Notes: generated from the letters alone by a model not told the origin. A stretch of DNA of 64,000 nt from Grimontia hollisae CIP 101886 (GCF_000176515.1 NZ_ADAQ01000011.1:372001-436000), one strand, 5' to 3'. Positions 50,161 to 60,232 are shown, numbered from the stretch's first letter. Numbers and translations: made by a program.

Positions 50161-51795
50161 CTAACTTCTCGGTTCAGACATTAAACCTTTTATCACCGAA
50201 ACACAGGCAACCAACAACACAATGGTAAACGGGAAGCCGGTTGATACGGCCATCGCCTGCAAGGCGACCAGACCACCACCGAGCACCAGTACAATAGCTA
50301 CCAGCCCTTCAAACGTACACCAGAAAACACGCTGTGGTACCGGTGCATCTACCTTACCACCCGCAGAGATGGTATCAATTACCAGTGAACCGGAATCCGA
50401 CGAGGTGACAAAGAATACCACCACCAGGATGATACCAATGAATGAGGTGATAGATGCCAAAGGCAGGGCATCTAACATCGCAAACAACTTCACCGGCAAG
50501 TCCGCTTCAGACACTGCGGTGTAACCATCATTGACCAGTTGGCTAATCGCCGTGCCGCCAAACGCGGTCATCCAAAGCACACAAGCCAGTGATGGGATCA
50601 GCAGAACACATACTATAAATTCACGCACTGTGCGACCACGGGATACACGCGCAATAAACATACCCACAAAAGGTGACCATGAAATCCACCACGCCCAATA
50701 GAATGCTGTCCACCCTTGCGTGAAATTAGCATCTTCCCGCCCGAATGGGTTCGCCAACGCAGGGAGGTGTTCAACATACGATGCCAGATTGCCGAAAAAG
50801 CCGCCAAGGATAGACAAGGTCGGCCCCATAACAATCACAAAAAGCAACAGAGCAATGGCCAGCATCATGTTAATTTCAGACAGACGCTTAACCCCAGCAT
50901 CCAGACCAGCCATGACGGAAACCAAAGCCAATGCCGTAATACAGGTTACCAGCACAATTTCCGTTGTTGTCCCAAGTGGCACCCCAAAGAGGTAGTTCAA
51001 ACCGGCAGCAGCCTGCGAAGCGCCAAAACCGAGCGATGTAGCCAGACCAAATAGGGTGGCAACCACAGCCAGAATATCAATCACATGCCCTACCCAGCCC
51101 CAAACGCGCTCGCCAAAAAGTGGGTAAAACACAGAGCGCATGGTGAGCGGCAACCCTTTATTGAAAGAAAACAGCGCCAGTCCCAACGCCAGAATTGCGT
51201 AGATAGCCCAAGGGTGCAAACCCCAGTGATAAATGGTGGCTGCCATCGCCAGCTCTTTTGCACCTTGCACATCGCCCGCCGCCGCACCGAGTGGCGCCCA
51301 GTCTGTGCGAACGCCGTTTTCAACCGCAGTCCCCCCAAAGGAAGATGCGTAGTGAGACATAGGTTCAGACACACCGTAGAACATCAGGCCAATCCCCATG
51401 CCGGCGGCGAACAACATGGAGAACCAGCCAACATACGTGTAATCCGGGGTTGCTTCGGTTCCACCAAGACGGACCTTACCGAGCGGACTGACCACCAGAG
51501 CCAGACAGGTGATAACGAAAATATCGCCTGCTGAGAGGAAAAACCAATCCAGGTTTGAGGTCAACCAACTGCGAAGGTCACCAAAAAATGGGGCGACATC
51601 TTTTTGGAACGCGAGGGTGACAAATACAAATAGCGCAACAGCCAAACCAGAAATCAGGAAAACACGGTTGTGAATATCAAGCCCAAATGGGCCTACTTTC
51701 AGCGCAATATTGTCCTGTCCAATCTGATAATCTGTGTCTATGGGGTTAACGTTACCGTCTGGCTTCATTAACTCATCATGACTTTTATCGCTCAC
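50161..51795 (-). CDS. BCCT family transporter, copy 1
   Basis: 544 residues from a GTG with AAGGAG upstream. Twelve membrane helices. The family signature WAWWISWSPFVGMFIARVSRG carries the Trp-rich substrate box, and ATSLGFGASQAAAGLNYL lies earlier. BCCT proteins take up betaine, choline, carnitine or ectoine with Na+ or H+ and protect against osmotic stress. The substrate cannot be told from sequence alone. It is a tandem paralogue of the next gene, and both share the N-terminus MSDKSHDELM. Confidence 0.92.
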   Translation of the reverse strand: MSDKSHDELMKPDGNVNPIDTDYQIGQDNIALKVGPFGLDIHNRVFLISGLAVALFVFVTLAFQKDVAPFFGDLRSWLTSNLDWFFLSAGDIFVITCLALVVSPLGKVRLGGTEATPDYTYVGWFSMLFAAGMGIGLMFYGVSEPMSHYASSFGGTAVENGVRTDWAPLGAAAGDVQGAKELAMAATIYHWGLHPWAIYAILALGLALFSFNKGLPLTMRSVFYPLFGERVWGWVGHVIDILAVVATLFGLATSLGFGASQAAAGLNYLFGVPLGTTTEIVLVTCITALALVSVMAGLDAGVKRLSEINMMLAIALLLFVIVMGPTLSILGGFFGNLASYVEHLPALANPFGREDANFTQGWTAFYWAWWISWSPFVGMFIARVSRGRTVREFIVCVLLIPSLACVLWMTAFGGTAISQLVNDGYTAVSEADLPVKLFAMLDALPLASITSFIGIILVVVFFVTSSDSGSLVIDTISAGGKVDAPVPQRVFWCTFEGLVAIVLVLGGGLVALQAMAVSTGFPFTIVLLVACVSVIKGLMSEPRS

Positions 51796-52249
51796 AGTAA
51801 ACTCCTTGTCCGTTTAGCGAATTAAGCAGCTAATGGCGTTGAATATGCAGGGTGAGATCGCGTAAAACCATGCTTTCCATCATCAGGCATATTGAACGCT
51901 CACTAACTTCAGGTTTTGGGCCTGTTTGGCCCTAGAGACCAATAATACCCTAACACATCCTTCGTGCTCAATGCTTCAACAATGGGAGACACATCGAGTT
52001 AGCTGCTGTTATTAATGAACTATTACTCACTCGCTTGTGTAAATCCTGCAGACAATCAAGGCAATTAAACATTGAACACTAAACATTGATATTATGCTGT
52101 AGCCTGCTATTTCTATCCTTTGTCGAACGCCTCAGCGTTATAAATGCGTCGCTACCGGGCCTTTGTCGACCGGTTTACCATTGTCGGCTTCTAACTATTG
52201 AGATTCTAAATCGAAAAATCCGGGTGCATGCACCCGGATAGTGTAAGGC
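51796..52249. promoter_or_regulatory. Region between the two BCCT genes
   Basis: 454 bases. It contains the promoter of BCCT copy 1 and the terminator of copy 2. TAAACATTGA is repeated directly at 52066-52075 and 52080-52089 (14-base period). No gene seen. Confidence 0.4.
52214..52239 (-). terminator. Terminator of BCCT gene 2
   Basis: A perfect 22-base palindrome, 11-bp arms ATCCGGGTGCA / TGCACCCGGAT at 52218-52239 with no spacer, so the hairpin loop must come from the innermost bases; followed on the minus strand by TTTTCGA. Confidence 0.85.
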
Positions 52250-53881
52250 TTACTTGCGTGGTTCTGACATCAGTCCCTTCACCAGGGAAAATGCACACAT
52301 CAGCAAAACAATACAGAACGGCAAGCCGGTAGACACCACCATCGCCTGAAGCGCCCCAAGGCCACCTCCCAGCAACAGCGAAATAGCCACCAGTCCGACA
52401 AACGAACACCAGAAAATACGTTGTGGTACCGGCGCATCCACCTTACCGCCCGCAGAAATGGTATCGATCACCAGTGAGCCAGAGTCAGATGAAGTAACGA
52501 AGAACACCACCACCAGGATAATCCCAATCAACGATGTGATATTTGCCAGTGGCAGGCCATCCAGCATGTTAAACAGTTGCAACGGTAAATCGGCATCCAC
52601 AACCGCGCGGTAACCCTCCTGAAGCTGTTCAATTGCCGTGGTGCCGAAGGCTGTCATCCACAGTACACATACAGAGGTCGGGATCAGCAACACACAGATA
52701 ATGAATTCACGCACTGTGCGGCCACGGGAAACACGGGCAATGAACATCCCTACGAATGGCGACCAGGACATCCACCATGCCCAGTAGAACGCCGTCCAGC
52801 CTTGGGAGTAGTTGGTATCTTCACGGCCAAACGGCATGGAAAGCGCAGGCAGGTTCTCTAAATACGCCATCATATTGGTGCCAATGCTGGTGAAAATCGA
52901 CAGGGTCGGCCCAACGATGATCACAAACATCATCAGCAGTGTTGCCATGCCCATGTTGAACTCAGACAGGCGTTTCACACCAGCATCCAGCCCCGCGACC
53001 ACAGAGGCCAGAGCCAGTCCGGTAATCGCAATGATCAACACGACCTGCGTGGTGATCCCGCCCGGAATATCAAACAGGAAGTTCAGACCTGCTGCCGCCT
53101 GAGATGCGCCAAAACCCAGTGATGTCGCCAGACCAAACAGGGTCGCAACCACAGCGGTAATATCAATAATGTGGCCCGGCCACCCCCAGATACGCTCACC
53201 AAAGATAGGATAGAAAATGGAGCGGATGGTCAAAGGCAAACCTTTATTGAAGGAGAACAAAGCCAACGACAAGGCGATCAGGGCGTAAATGGCCCAGGGA
53301 TGCAGTCCCCAGTGGTAGATGGTTGCTGCCATGCCAAGATCTTTCGCTGCAGCCATATCGTCCTCAGCGCCTCCCAGAGGTGCCCAGTCAGTGCGCACAC
53401 CATTCACCTCAGCTACACCACCAAAAGAAGACGCATAGTGGGACAGAGGTTCAGACACACCGTAGAACATCAGGCCAATCCCCATGCCTGCGGCGAACAG
53501 CATGGAAAACCAACCAACATAGGTGTAATCGGGCGTCGCTTCCGTACCTCCCAAGCGAACACGGCCAAGGGGGCTGAAGATTAAAAGCAAACAAAGGATA
53601 ACGAACAGGTTACCGGCACCAATGAAGAACCAGTCCATCTGGGCGGTAAGGGTGTTTCGCATTTCGTTGAACAGGGGGCCAACAGAGTGACGAAACAACA
53701 AGGTGATCAACACGAACAGCGCAATCATCCCACCTGAGACCACAAATACCCGGTTGTGGATGTCCAGCCCAAAGGGGCCAATTTTCAGCGCGATATTGTC
53801 CTGACCTACCTGATAGTCAGTATCGATAGGCGTCACTGCACCATCCGGCGACATTAATTCATCGTGACTTTTATCACTCAC
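52250..53881 (-). CDS. BCCT family transporter, copy 2
   Basis: 543 residues from a GTG start. Colinear with copy 1 over its full length; the N-terminal 50 residues and the WAWWMSWSPFVGMFIARVS box are nearly identical, while the periplasmic loops and C-terminal helices differ more. This is the pattern of a tandem duplication followed by divergence, perhaps to different compatible solutes. Each copy has its own terminator, so they can be regulated separately. Confidence 0.92.
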   Translation of the reverse strand: MSDKSHDELMSPDGAVTPIDTDYQVGQDNIALKIGPFGLDIHNRVFVVSGGMIALFVLITLLFRHSVGPLFNEMRNTLTAQMDWFFIGAGNLFVILCLLLIFSPLGRVRLGGTEATPDYTYVGWFSMLFAAGMGIGLMFYGVSEPLSHYASSFGGVAEVNGVRTDWAPLGGAEDDMAAAKDLGMAATIYHWGLHPWAIYALIALSLALFSFNKGLPLTIRSIFYPIFGERIWGWPGHIIDITAVVATLFGLATSLGFGASQAAAGLNFLFDIPGGITTQVVLIIAITGLALASVVAGLDAGVKRLSEFNMGMATLLMMFVIIVGPTLSIFTSIGTNMMAYLENLPALSMPFGREDTNYSQGWTAFYWAWWMSWSPFVGMFIARVSRGRTVREFIICVLLIPTSVCVLWMTAFGTTAIEQLQEGYRAVVDADLPLQLFNMLDGLPLANITSLIGIILVVVFFVTSSDSGSLVIDTISAGGKVDAPVPQRIFWCSFVGLVAISLLLGGGLGALQAMVVSTGLPFCIVLLMCAFSLVKGLMSEPRK

Positions 53882-54089
53882 AACGACAACTCCATTTTCT
53901 TTGAGATGATAAAGGCATCATTTTTGCCTGTTTAAACGCGCACTATCACAGGTTTGGAGAGCAGGGTAAAACAAAAATATCTTATTATATCCAGTTGATT
54001 TAATGATATAAAATATTCAGAGAGCACTAACAAACTTCAACATTCAGGCTAAGAATGCATATTTTCAAAAATGCAAAGAAAAAGACACA

Positions 54090-55643
54090 TTAAATCCGAT
54101 TGAGATGAAGAAGGAAGGTGTCGGCCTGCGCCAGTACCGCATCACGTTCTTCCTGCGGCTTATTGTCCCAGTTTCGATAGACCATGCCGGCTCTTGGATT
54201 CACAGCAATGATGTCCCGGTGCTTTTCCATAAAACGCCAGTACAGGCTGTTAAATGGGCAGGCGGTCTCCCCCACCTTTTCTTTCACCTTATAGTGGCAA
54301 CTTGCACAATGGTCGCTCATCTTCTGGATATAGTTACCACTTGCGCTGTAAGGTTTGGTCGCCAGTAAGCCACCGTCAGCAAACAGGGCCATTCCACGGG
54401 TATTGGGTAACTCCACCCATTCAATCGCATCAATGTAAATGCCGAGGTACCAGTTATCCACCTCCTTAGGATCAAGCCCTGTCAGGAGGGCAAAGTTACC
54501 GGTCACCATCAGGCGTTGGATGTGGTGTGCGTATGCGTAGTCAAGCGACTGTTGTATCGCTTGCTTCATGCAGGCCATCCGGGTGTCGCCCGTCCAGAAA
54601 AAATCTGGCAGCGGGCGCTCTGCGTTCAACCTGTTCATGGCTTTATACGCTGGCATGTTTGCCCAATAAAGGCCACGGACAAACTCCCGCCAGCCAAGGA
54701 TCTGGCGGACAAACCCTTCCACCTGATTCAGGGTGATGCCGCTGTCTGGCGTACGATATGCCTCAATCGCCGCATCAATCACCTGCATCGGGTGCAGCAT
54801 TTTGCTGTTCATGGCAAAGGCTAGCCGGGAGTGGTAAAGGCTCCAGGCGTGGGGAGAATTTGAGGTCATCGCATCCTGAAAACGGCCGAATTGCGGTAAA
54901 AGATGGCGACAAAAATAATCGACCAACGACAGGGACTGACGCCGGGTTACCGGCCAGAACAAGGTCTTTTCTGGCTTGCCTATGGTTTGAACACCATGGC
55001 GGGTAAGCCGTTCAAGAATTGCGGTAACGTCGTTGACAAAAACCAGTGGCTGCGGGATGGCCGCCAGATCTTGCGTTGTCAGTTTAGCGCGGTTTTCTTT
55101 GTCGTAATTCCACTTTCCCCCTTCCGGCTTATCGCCATCTATCAATACACCAAAGCGGCGGCGCATCTTGCGGTAGAAAGATTCCATCAAGTGATGCTTC
55201 CCGGCGGTAAACAGAGTGTCGAACTCACTGACTGACAACAGGAAGTGTTCAGAACTTACCTCGGATGAAGAAATGGGTAATGCACCGGCAAACGTCCGAA
55301 GCTGTTCGCGGAGCCGGTATTCATCCGGCGTCTGGTAGCTAAAATGTGTGACGCCGAATTGTTTAATTTTGCATGTCAGCAATTCATCCAGCCCACTGAA
55401 TATCTGGGTATCATCCAGCGTGAGGTGTTCTACGTGATGCCCCGCCGATGAAAGCGCATCGGCAAAGCCTGCCATCGCCGCGAAAAAGGCACACACTTTC
55501 TGGACATGGTGACGCACATAGTCAGTTTCCTGCCTAAGTTCAGCAATCAGGTACAAAACGCCATCATCATGCTTGCTATACCATGAGTGACTGGCATTAA
55601 GCTGGTCGCCAAGAATGAGTCTTAAGGTGTGAAACTGGGTCAT
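54090..55643 (-). CDS. Cryptochrome/photolyase-related protein, FeS-BCP type
   Basis: 517 residues from ATG 55643; a TTG ten codons upstream is less likely. The N-terminus LRLILGDQLNASHSWY is typical of deoxyribodipyrimidine photolyase-related proteins of the iron-sulfur (FeS-BCP) group, whose studied members repair (6-4) photoproducts or act as light sensors with FAD and a lumazine. FAD-site region QILGWREFVRGLYWAN; 4Fe-4S Cys in DHCASCHYK and TACPFN near the C-terminus. Not a classical CPD photolyase. Stands alone. Confidence 0.88.
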   Translation of the reverse strand: MTQFHTLRLILGDQLNASHSWYSKHDDGVLYLIAELRQETDYVRHHVQKVCAFFAAMAGFADALSSAGHHVEHLTLDDTQIFSGLDELLTCKIKQFGVTHFSYQTPDEYRLREQLRTFAGALPISSSEVSSEHFLLSVSEFDTLFTAGKHHLMESFYRKMRRRFGVLIDGDKPEGGKWNYDKENRAKLTTQDLAAIPQPLVFVNDVTAILERLTRHGVQTIGKPEKTLFWPVTRRQSLSLVDYFCRHLLPQFGRFQDAMTSNSPHAWSLYHSRLAFAMNSKMLHPMQVIDAAIEAYRTPDSGITLNQVEGFVRQILGWREFVRGLYWANMPAYKAMNRLNAERPLPDFFWTGDTRMACMKQAIQQSLDYAYAHHIQRLMVTGNFALLTGLDPKEVDNWYLGIYIDAIEWVELPNTRGMALFADGGLLATKPYSASGNYIQKMSDHCASCHYKVKEKVGETACPFNSLYWRFMEKHRDIIAVNPRAGMVYRNWDNKPQEERDAVLAQADTFLLHLNRI

Positions 55644-55707
55644 TGATTCGCTGCCATTTCTGTTTTCTAACAACAGTATGCATTACGGCGCGGGGAAGTG
55701 AGGGATC

Positions 55708-55741
55708 AAAAAACGCCAGACATTCAGGTCTGGCATTTTTC
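55708..55741 (-). terminator. Terminator of the DAACS symporter gene
   Basis: GCCAGAC-ATTCAG-GTCTGGC flanked by A and T runs; good T-tract on the minus strand. Confidence 0.9.
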
Positions 55742-55757
55742 TTCGCAAAGTGTGTGG

Positions 55758-57065
55758 TTATTGCGCGTGGGGTTTGAACACGATTTTCTCGTCTTCTTCC
55801 GCCGCTTTCATGTCGTTGAAGCGTTTTTCATCCAACGCCCCTTCGCTTTTCGCCACAATACAGGTCACTGCGCAGTCACCGGTAATGTTCACCGCGGTAC
55901 GGATCATATCCAGCAGGCGATCAACCCCCATAATTAAAGCAATACCTTCCAGTGGCAGCCCCACCTGGTTCAGCACCATTGCCAGCATCACAAGGCCCAC
56001 ACCCGGTACACCCGCGGTGCCGATAGACGCCAATGTTGCTGTCATGATCACCGTCATGTAATCGGCCATGGTCAGGTCGACATTAAATGCCTGAGCGATG
56101 AACACAGTCGCCACACCCTGCATCATTGCCGTGCCATCCATGTTAATGGTGGCTCCCAATGGGATAGTGAATGCAGCAACCCTATTGTCAGCACCCATAC
56201 GACGGGTTGTGGTTTCCATTGACACCGGAATCGTGGCATTGGAAGACGCTGTGGAGAACGCGAACATGATAGCGTCTTCCATTTTCTTCAGGAATGTTAC
56301 CGGACTCAGGCCACTGAATACTTTCAGCAAGGTGGTGTATGTCACCAGCGCATGTAACACCAGTCCACCCGCCAGAACGAAGAAGTATTCCGCCAGACTC
56401 ACAATCGCAGAAAGCCCCAGCGATGTGAACAGCTTCGCCATGAGACAGAACACACCGTACGGTGCCAGGTTCATCAGCAAGGCAACCAGCTTCAGGATCA
56501 CTTCATTCAAATCGCGGAAGAACGCAGCAACACGCTCACCCGGTTGGCCAGAAGCACTGATGGCGATACCAAACAGCAGGGCAAAAATGATGATTTGCAG
56601 GGTGTTGCCTTCTGCCATTGAGCTTATTGGGTTGGTAGGGAACATGCCTACAATAACATTCCCCAGGGAAGGCGCTTCCGTTGACTGGAATGCCGAGGCT
56701 GCAGAAAGATCGGCACCTTTACCCGGGCCAAACAACAATGCCAGACTCATGGCCAGAGTAATGGCAATCGCGGTGGTGCCCAGATAGAAAATCAGGGTTT
56801 TCCCCCCCAATCGTCCCAGTGTTGCAATGTCTTTCAGCGAACTGGTGCCACAGACCAGAGACACAAACACCAGCGGCACGACCAGCATTTTCAAACTGGC
56901 GACAAAAATCTGCCCACCCACGTCAAACAGGCCATTGACGATATATTCGTTAACAAAGCCGTCTTCGCCAAACAAAACACGAATAGCAAACCCGCTCACA
57001 ATACCCAACACCATGCCGATAAGGACACGGGTCGTCAGGGACATCTTGTTGGTTTTCGCATTCAT
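55758..57065 (-). CDS. Dicarboxylate/amino acid:cation symporter (DAACS family)
   Basis: 435 residues from ATG 57065, which has AAGGAG nine bases upstream; the open frame continues upstream but is not conserved. Eight helices and two hairpins. The Ser-rich hairpin FAFSTASSNATIPVSMETT and the helix IPLGATINMDGTAMMQGVA, with the NMDGT cation/substrate motif, place it with GltP/SstT/DctA-type glutamate, serine or dicarboxylate symporters. Exact substrate unknown. Confidence 0.92.
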   Translation of the reverse strand: MNAKTNKMSLTTRVLIGMVLGIVSGFAIRVLFGEDGFVNEYIVNGLFDVGGQIFVASLKMLVVPLVFVSLVCGTSSLKDIATLGRLGGKTLIFYLGTTAIAITLAMSLALLFGPGKGADLSAASAFQSTEAPSLGNVIVGMFPTNPISSMAEGNTLQIIIFALLFGIAISASGQPGERVAAFFRDLNEVILKLVALLMNLAPYGVFCLMAKLFTSLGLSAIVSLAEYFFVLAGGLVLHALVTYTTLLKVFSGLSPVTFLKKMEDAIMFAFSTASSNATIPVSMETTTRRMGADNRVAAFTIPLGATINMDGTAMMQGVATVFIAQAFNVDLTMADYMTVIMTATLASIGTAGVPGVGLVMLAMVLNQVGLPLEGIALIMGVDRLLDMIRTAVNITGDCAVTCIVAKSEGALDEKRFNDMKAAEEDEKIVFKPHAQ

Positions 57066-57452
57066 CACCGAATACTCCTTTTCAATTCGTAACGTGCTTG
57101 TCACATTCAGGGGAAAAGAGATTAGCAGCGGAGTGACGGTATTAGGTATGCCCTTTTCATGGCGTTTAGTTACTTTTACGCATCCCGTCACATATTTAAA
57201 AACACAAAAACAAAGATTTAAACAATAAAATAACAACAAACAAAACTTTTAGTGCATTTTATGCTCAATGGTTTTTCCATATCTTAATGGGAAAAGAAAG
57301 CATTAAAGACAGAATGTGTATAAAAAAACTAACAGTTAGCGATACAAACGGGAATGGCAGAGACAAAACCGGATCAGCGCGAAGCCAATCCGGTGGGTAG
57401 GTTTCTAAGCAGTGATGGTGAAGCCCGTCAGATCTGAAGGGGACTGCATCCT
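57066..57452. other. Gene-free region between symporter and LysR gene
   Basis: 387 bases. It contains the symporter promoter region and, nearer the LysR gene, ACCGGAT/ATCCGGT (57368-57394), a hairpin followed by TTTT on the minus strand that probably ends the LysR gene. Confidence 0.5.
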
Positions 57453-58298
57453 TCAGGCTTCATTTAAAACACCTACCACCTCTTCAATGTCTTCATGCTT
57501 ATCGCTGGTCGATAACCACACCATATACAGGTCGTTGGCCATCACAGGGCTATCTTTCACTTTATGCAAAGCACCCGCATCAATCCAGGACTGGGCTAGG
57601 GTAGATGGCAGGAAGCCAACCCCACCGCGGTTTAACAGAAACTTCAGCGCTGGCTGGCAGGCATGGCTGTGCAGCATCGGCGTACGCTGTAACGTCATAA
57701 TACGGCTGTGCTCCAAGCCAAAACGCGTCCCCCAGTCCAGATAGACCATGGGCAACTCACTGATACTGTCCATGTCCTGATCGGGCTCACTTGACACCAG
57801 AAACAGTTCAAACGATGTGATCCTGTGTTGCTGTAAATCCGCCAGTTTTGGCGGTTCACTGGTCAGGACCACATCCACCTGTTTTTCAAGCAATGCCGTG
57901 GAGACCTGTTGACGATTGAGTGATTCTGTACGCAGTGCCCAATCTGGCCGGGCTGATTCAATACGCTCCAGCCAGTCACTGCAACTGTCCATTTCCCAGA
58001 TAAGGGACGTTGCCCCTACCGTCACCTGTTGCTGATAGGTGCCGGTCAACGCAACATCCTGACGGGCACGCCCCCAAGTCTGCAAAATACTCTCCGCATA
58101 AGGAACAAAACGTTCTCCTGCTGGCGTTAACCGCAAATCACCGCGTTTGCGGGTAAAGACAGGTGTGCCCAGTTTTATTTCAAGCTGGCGTATACGAAAA
58201 CTAACCGCTGACTGGGTTAAATAGAGATTGGTCGCCGCCTTGCCGAAGTGTCGGGTTTTGTTCACTTCCAAAAACGTGCGTAAAAGATCAGTATCCAT
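57453..58298 (-). CDS. LysR family regulator, HdfR-like
   Basis: 281 residues from ATG 58298 (MDTDLLRTFLEV). The HTH FGKAATNLYLTQSAVSFRIRQLE matches E. coli HdfR closely, which represses flagellar flhDC. The ligand-binding half is less similar, so the target may differ. Its neighbour upstream is the DGPF/ECF42 cluster, divergently oriented with about 360 bases between. Confidence 0.85.
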   Translation of the reverse strand: MDTDLLRTFLEVNKTRHFGKAATNLYLTQSAVSFRIRQLEIKLGTPVFTRKRGDLRLTPAGERFVPYAESILQTWGRARQDVALTGTYQQQVTVGATSLIWEMDSCSDWLERIESARPDWALRTESLNRQQVSTALLEKQVDVVLTSEPPKLADLQQHRITSFELFLVSSEPDQDMDSISELPMVYLDWGTRFGLEHSRIMTLQRTPMLHSHACQPALKFLLNRGGVGFLPSTLAQSWIDAGALHKVKDSPVMANDLYMVWLSTSDKHEDIEEVVGVLNEA

Positions 58299-58657
58299 AA
58301 TCAGCAATTAATCAAAATAAATTCGTCAACCTGCGTTATCAGGGAAAACCCCGATCGGGTCAAGGCTAAAACACACAATTTAGCTCGTTTTCAGTTCAAT
58401 TGAACGAGATGTGTGCCCCCGGCGACAAGACTGTGGCAGGGCGCACAGGAAATCAGGCATCAGGCTTTACGACGGGAGATGTGTTTGGGCATTTCTACAA
58501 CTGATCCTGAGCACAGTGTAAACCTTACGCAACCAGACACATGTTCAATCATAGAGACTTTCGATTGTCCAGGACTTACCGCATGACATCCCACAGTTCA
58601 GACAGCCATTTTTAACACCGGCACTACACTTAACGTGAAGCAAAACGAGGAGTTATC
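58299..58657. promoter_or_regulatory. Divergent region between the HdfR-like gene and the DGPF-ECF42 cluster
   Basis: 359 bases. GTTCAATTGAAC (58394-58405) is a perfect palindrome nested in CTCGTT-N13-AACGAG, a possible LysR site. TGTCCA (58566-58571) followed 15 bases later by CATC (58587-58590) resembles the TGTCGA/CGWC pattern of ECF42 target promoters and lies 68 bases before the DGPF start. Confidence 0.4.
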
Positions 58658-59011
58658 ATGAAATTTGCGCTGCTTATTTACGGTACGGAAGACTACAACA
58701 AACAACTCAGCGACGAACAGGAAATGGAGATGTTAGCGCTCCATCATCACCTGCAGGACACCACTGTGGAAAAGAACGAGTTCATCGCCTCTGCAAGATT
58801 GGACTGGACCGATACGGCGAAAACCGTGTCATCGGATGATGACGGCGAAATTCTGGTCACTGACGGTCCTTTTGCTGAGACCAAAGAACAGTTTCTCGGG
58901 TTGTACCTGCTCGACTGCCCTTCGGAAGAAGATGCCATCAGGTACGCAGCTTCATTGCCATTAAAGCATCACAAAATAGAAGTACGCCCCGTCGGCTGGT
59001 GTCGCGCATAA
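58658..59011 (+). CDS. DGPF/YCII-domain protein associated with ECF42 sigma factor
   Basis: 117 residues; start preceded by GAGGAG. The signature VTDGPFAETKEQFLG defines the DGPF family, whose genes accompany ECF42 sigma factors and are their usual regulatory targets. Fold is ferredoxin-like as in YciI. Whether it is an enzyme or a signal partner is not known. It ends three bases before the sigma-factor ATG, so the pair is translationally coupled. Confidence 0.9.
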   Translation: MKFALLIYGTEDYNKQLSDEQEMEMLALHHHLQDTTVEKNEFIASARLDWTDTAKTVSSDDDGEILVTDGPFAETKEQFLGLYLLDCPSEEDAIRYAASLPLKHHKIEVRPVGWCRA

Positions 59012-59014
59012 ACT

Positions 59015-60232
59015 ATGGACTTCAACACGGCAATTGTTGCTATCTACCGCCGGGCGCGTCCAAAAGTGCTTGGGGCTTTGCTGCGCCGTTTTGGCGACAT
59101 GACACTGGCAGAAGACGCGTTGCAGGAAGCCATAACCCGGGCTTACTCTTCGTGGTCAGGCAAAGGCATGCCAGACAATCCGGAGACCTGGCTTTATGTC
59201 ACCGCAAGAAACCAGGCTATCGACACGCTTCGAAAGCACCATAGAGAAGCGCCGCTGACCGAAGACGAAGCTGATTCACCAACACAACCGGATCTGCTTT
59301 ATAACAGTGATATTCTACGTCTCTTCTTTGTCTGCTCTGATCCTCTGCTCAGTCGCCCCCAACAAATCACCCTAGCCCTGAATGTTCTGGCGGGTATTCC
59401 CTGCCCTTCCCTTGCACGCACATTTCTGGTTTCAGAAGCGGCGATGGAAAAACGTCTTTCACGCGCCAAACAGGCTGCAAATCAACTAGCCATCACAACT
59501 GCCACCCCGTTTCTGGCTCCCAAACGGCTTGATGCGGTGAAAAGCATGCTGTACCTACTGTTTACTGAAGGTTACAACGCCGCCTCTTCCCCCATACGCA
59601 ACCAAATTAGCTTCAGTGATGAAGCCATTGCACTGACACGGAACCTGTTGGCTTTGTTGCCGGAGGACACCGAAATCCACAGCCTGCTGGCACTGATGCT
59701 CTACAGTCAGTCACGACGTGAGGCCCGCTTTCAGGAGTGTAATCCGGTGCCACTTGATCAGCAGGATCGTTCACTGTGGGATCAGCACATGATTGCTGAG
59801 GCGAGTAGTCTTCTGGCACGAACCAATGGTGCGGCTCCACCTGGCTACTATCGCTTACAGGCCTGTATTTCCGGTGCGCACAGCACTGCAAAAAGTGCCG
59901 GAGACACAGATTGGAAGGACATACGTCATCTCTATCATGCTCTGTATAAGCTGCACCCCACCCCAGTGATCGCTCTGAACCGGGCCGTGGCAACCGCGCA
60001 TGTGATAAGCCCAAAGCAGGCGCTTGATGATATTGCCGCCATTGGTGAGTCACTGTCCCGTTACCAGTATTTTCATTCCACACGCGCCCACCTTTTAAAG
60101 ATGGATGGACAACATCAGCCAGCTATTGACGCATTCAAACAGGCGCTTTCATTGTCCCAGCTTGACTGGGAGCAGAAATACATCCAGCAGGAGATTCAAT
60201 TGTTGGCCTCGCAGAAAAAAAATAAAAAATAA
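59015..60232 (+). CDS. ECF42-type RNA polymerase sigma factor with C-terminal extension
   Basis: 405 residues, about twice the length of ordinary ECF sigma factors. Sigma region 2 (about 10-80; DMTLAEDALQEAITRAYSSW, WLYVTARNQAIDTLRK) and region 4 (about 105-165; RTFLVSEAAMEKRLSRAK) are followed by an extension of about 240 residues with VKSMLYLLFTEGYNA, SLLALMLYSQSRREAR and PPGYYRLQACISGAHSTAK, the hallmarks of group ECF42. In this group the extension replaces a separate anti-sigma factor; none is encoded nearby. It probably directs transcription of the DGPF gene and this cluster. Confidence 0.92.
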   Translation: MDFNTAIVAIYRRARPKVLGALLRRFGDMTLAEDALQEAITRAYSSWSGKGMPDNPETWLYVTARNQAIDTLRKHHREAPLTEDEADSPTQPDLLYNSDILRLFFVCSDPLLSRPQQITLALNVLAGIPCPSLARTFLVSEAAMEKRLSRAKQAANQLAITTATPFLAPKRLDAVKSMLYLLFTEGYNAASSPIRNQISFSDEAIALTRNLLALLPEDTEIHSLLALMLYSQSRREARFQECNPVPLDQQDRSLWDQHMIAEASSLLARTNGAAPPGYYRLQACISGAHSTAKSAGDTDWKDIRHLYHALYKLHPTPVIALNRAVATAHVISPKQALDDIAAIGESLSRYQYFHSTRAHLLKMDGQHQPAIDAFKQALSLSQLDWEQKYIQQEIQLLASQKKNKK

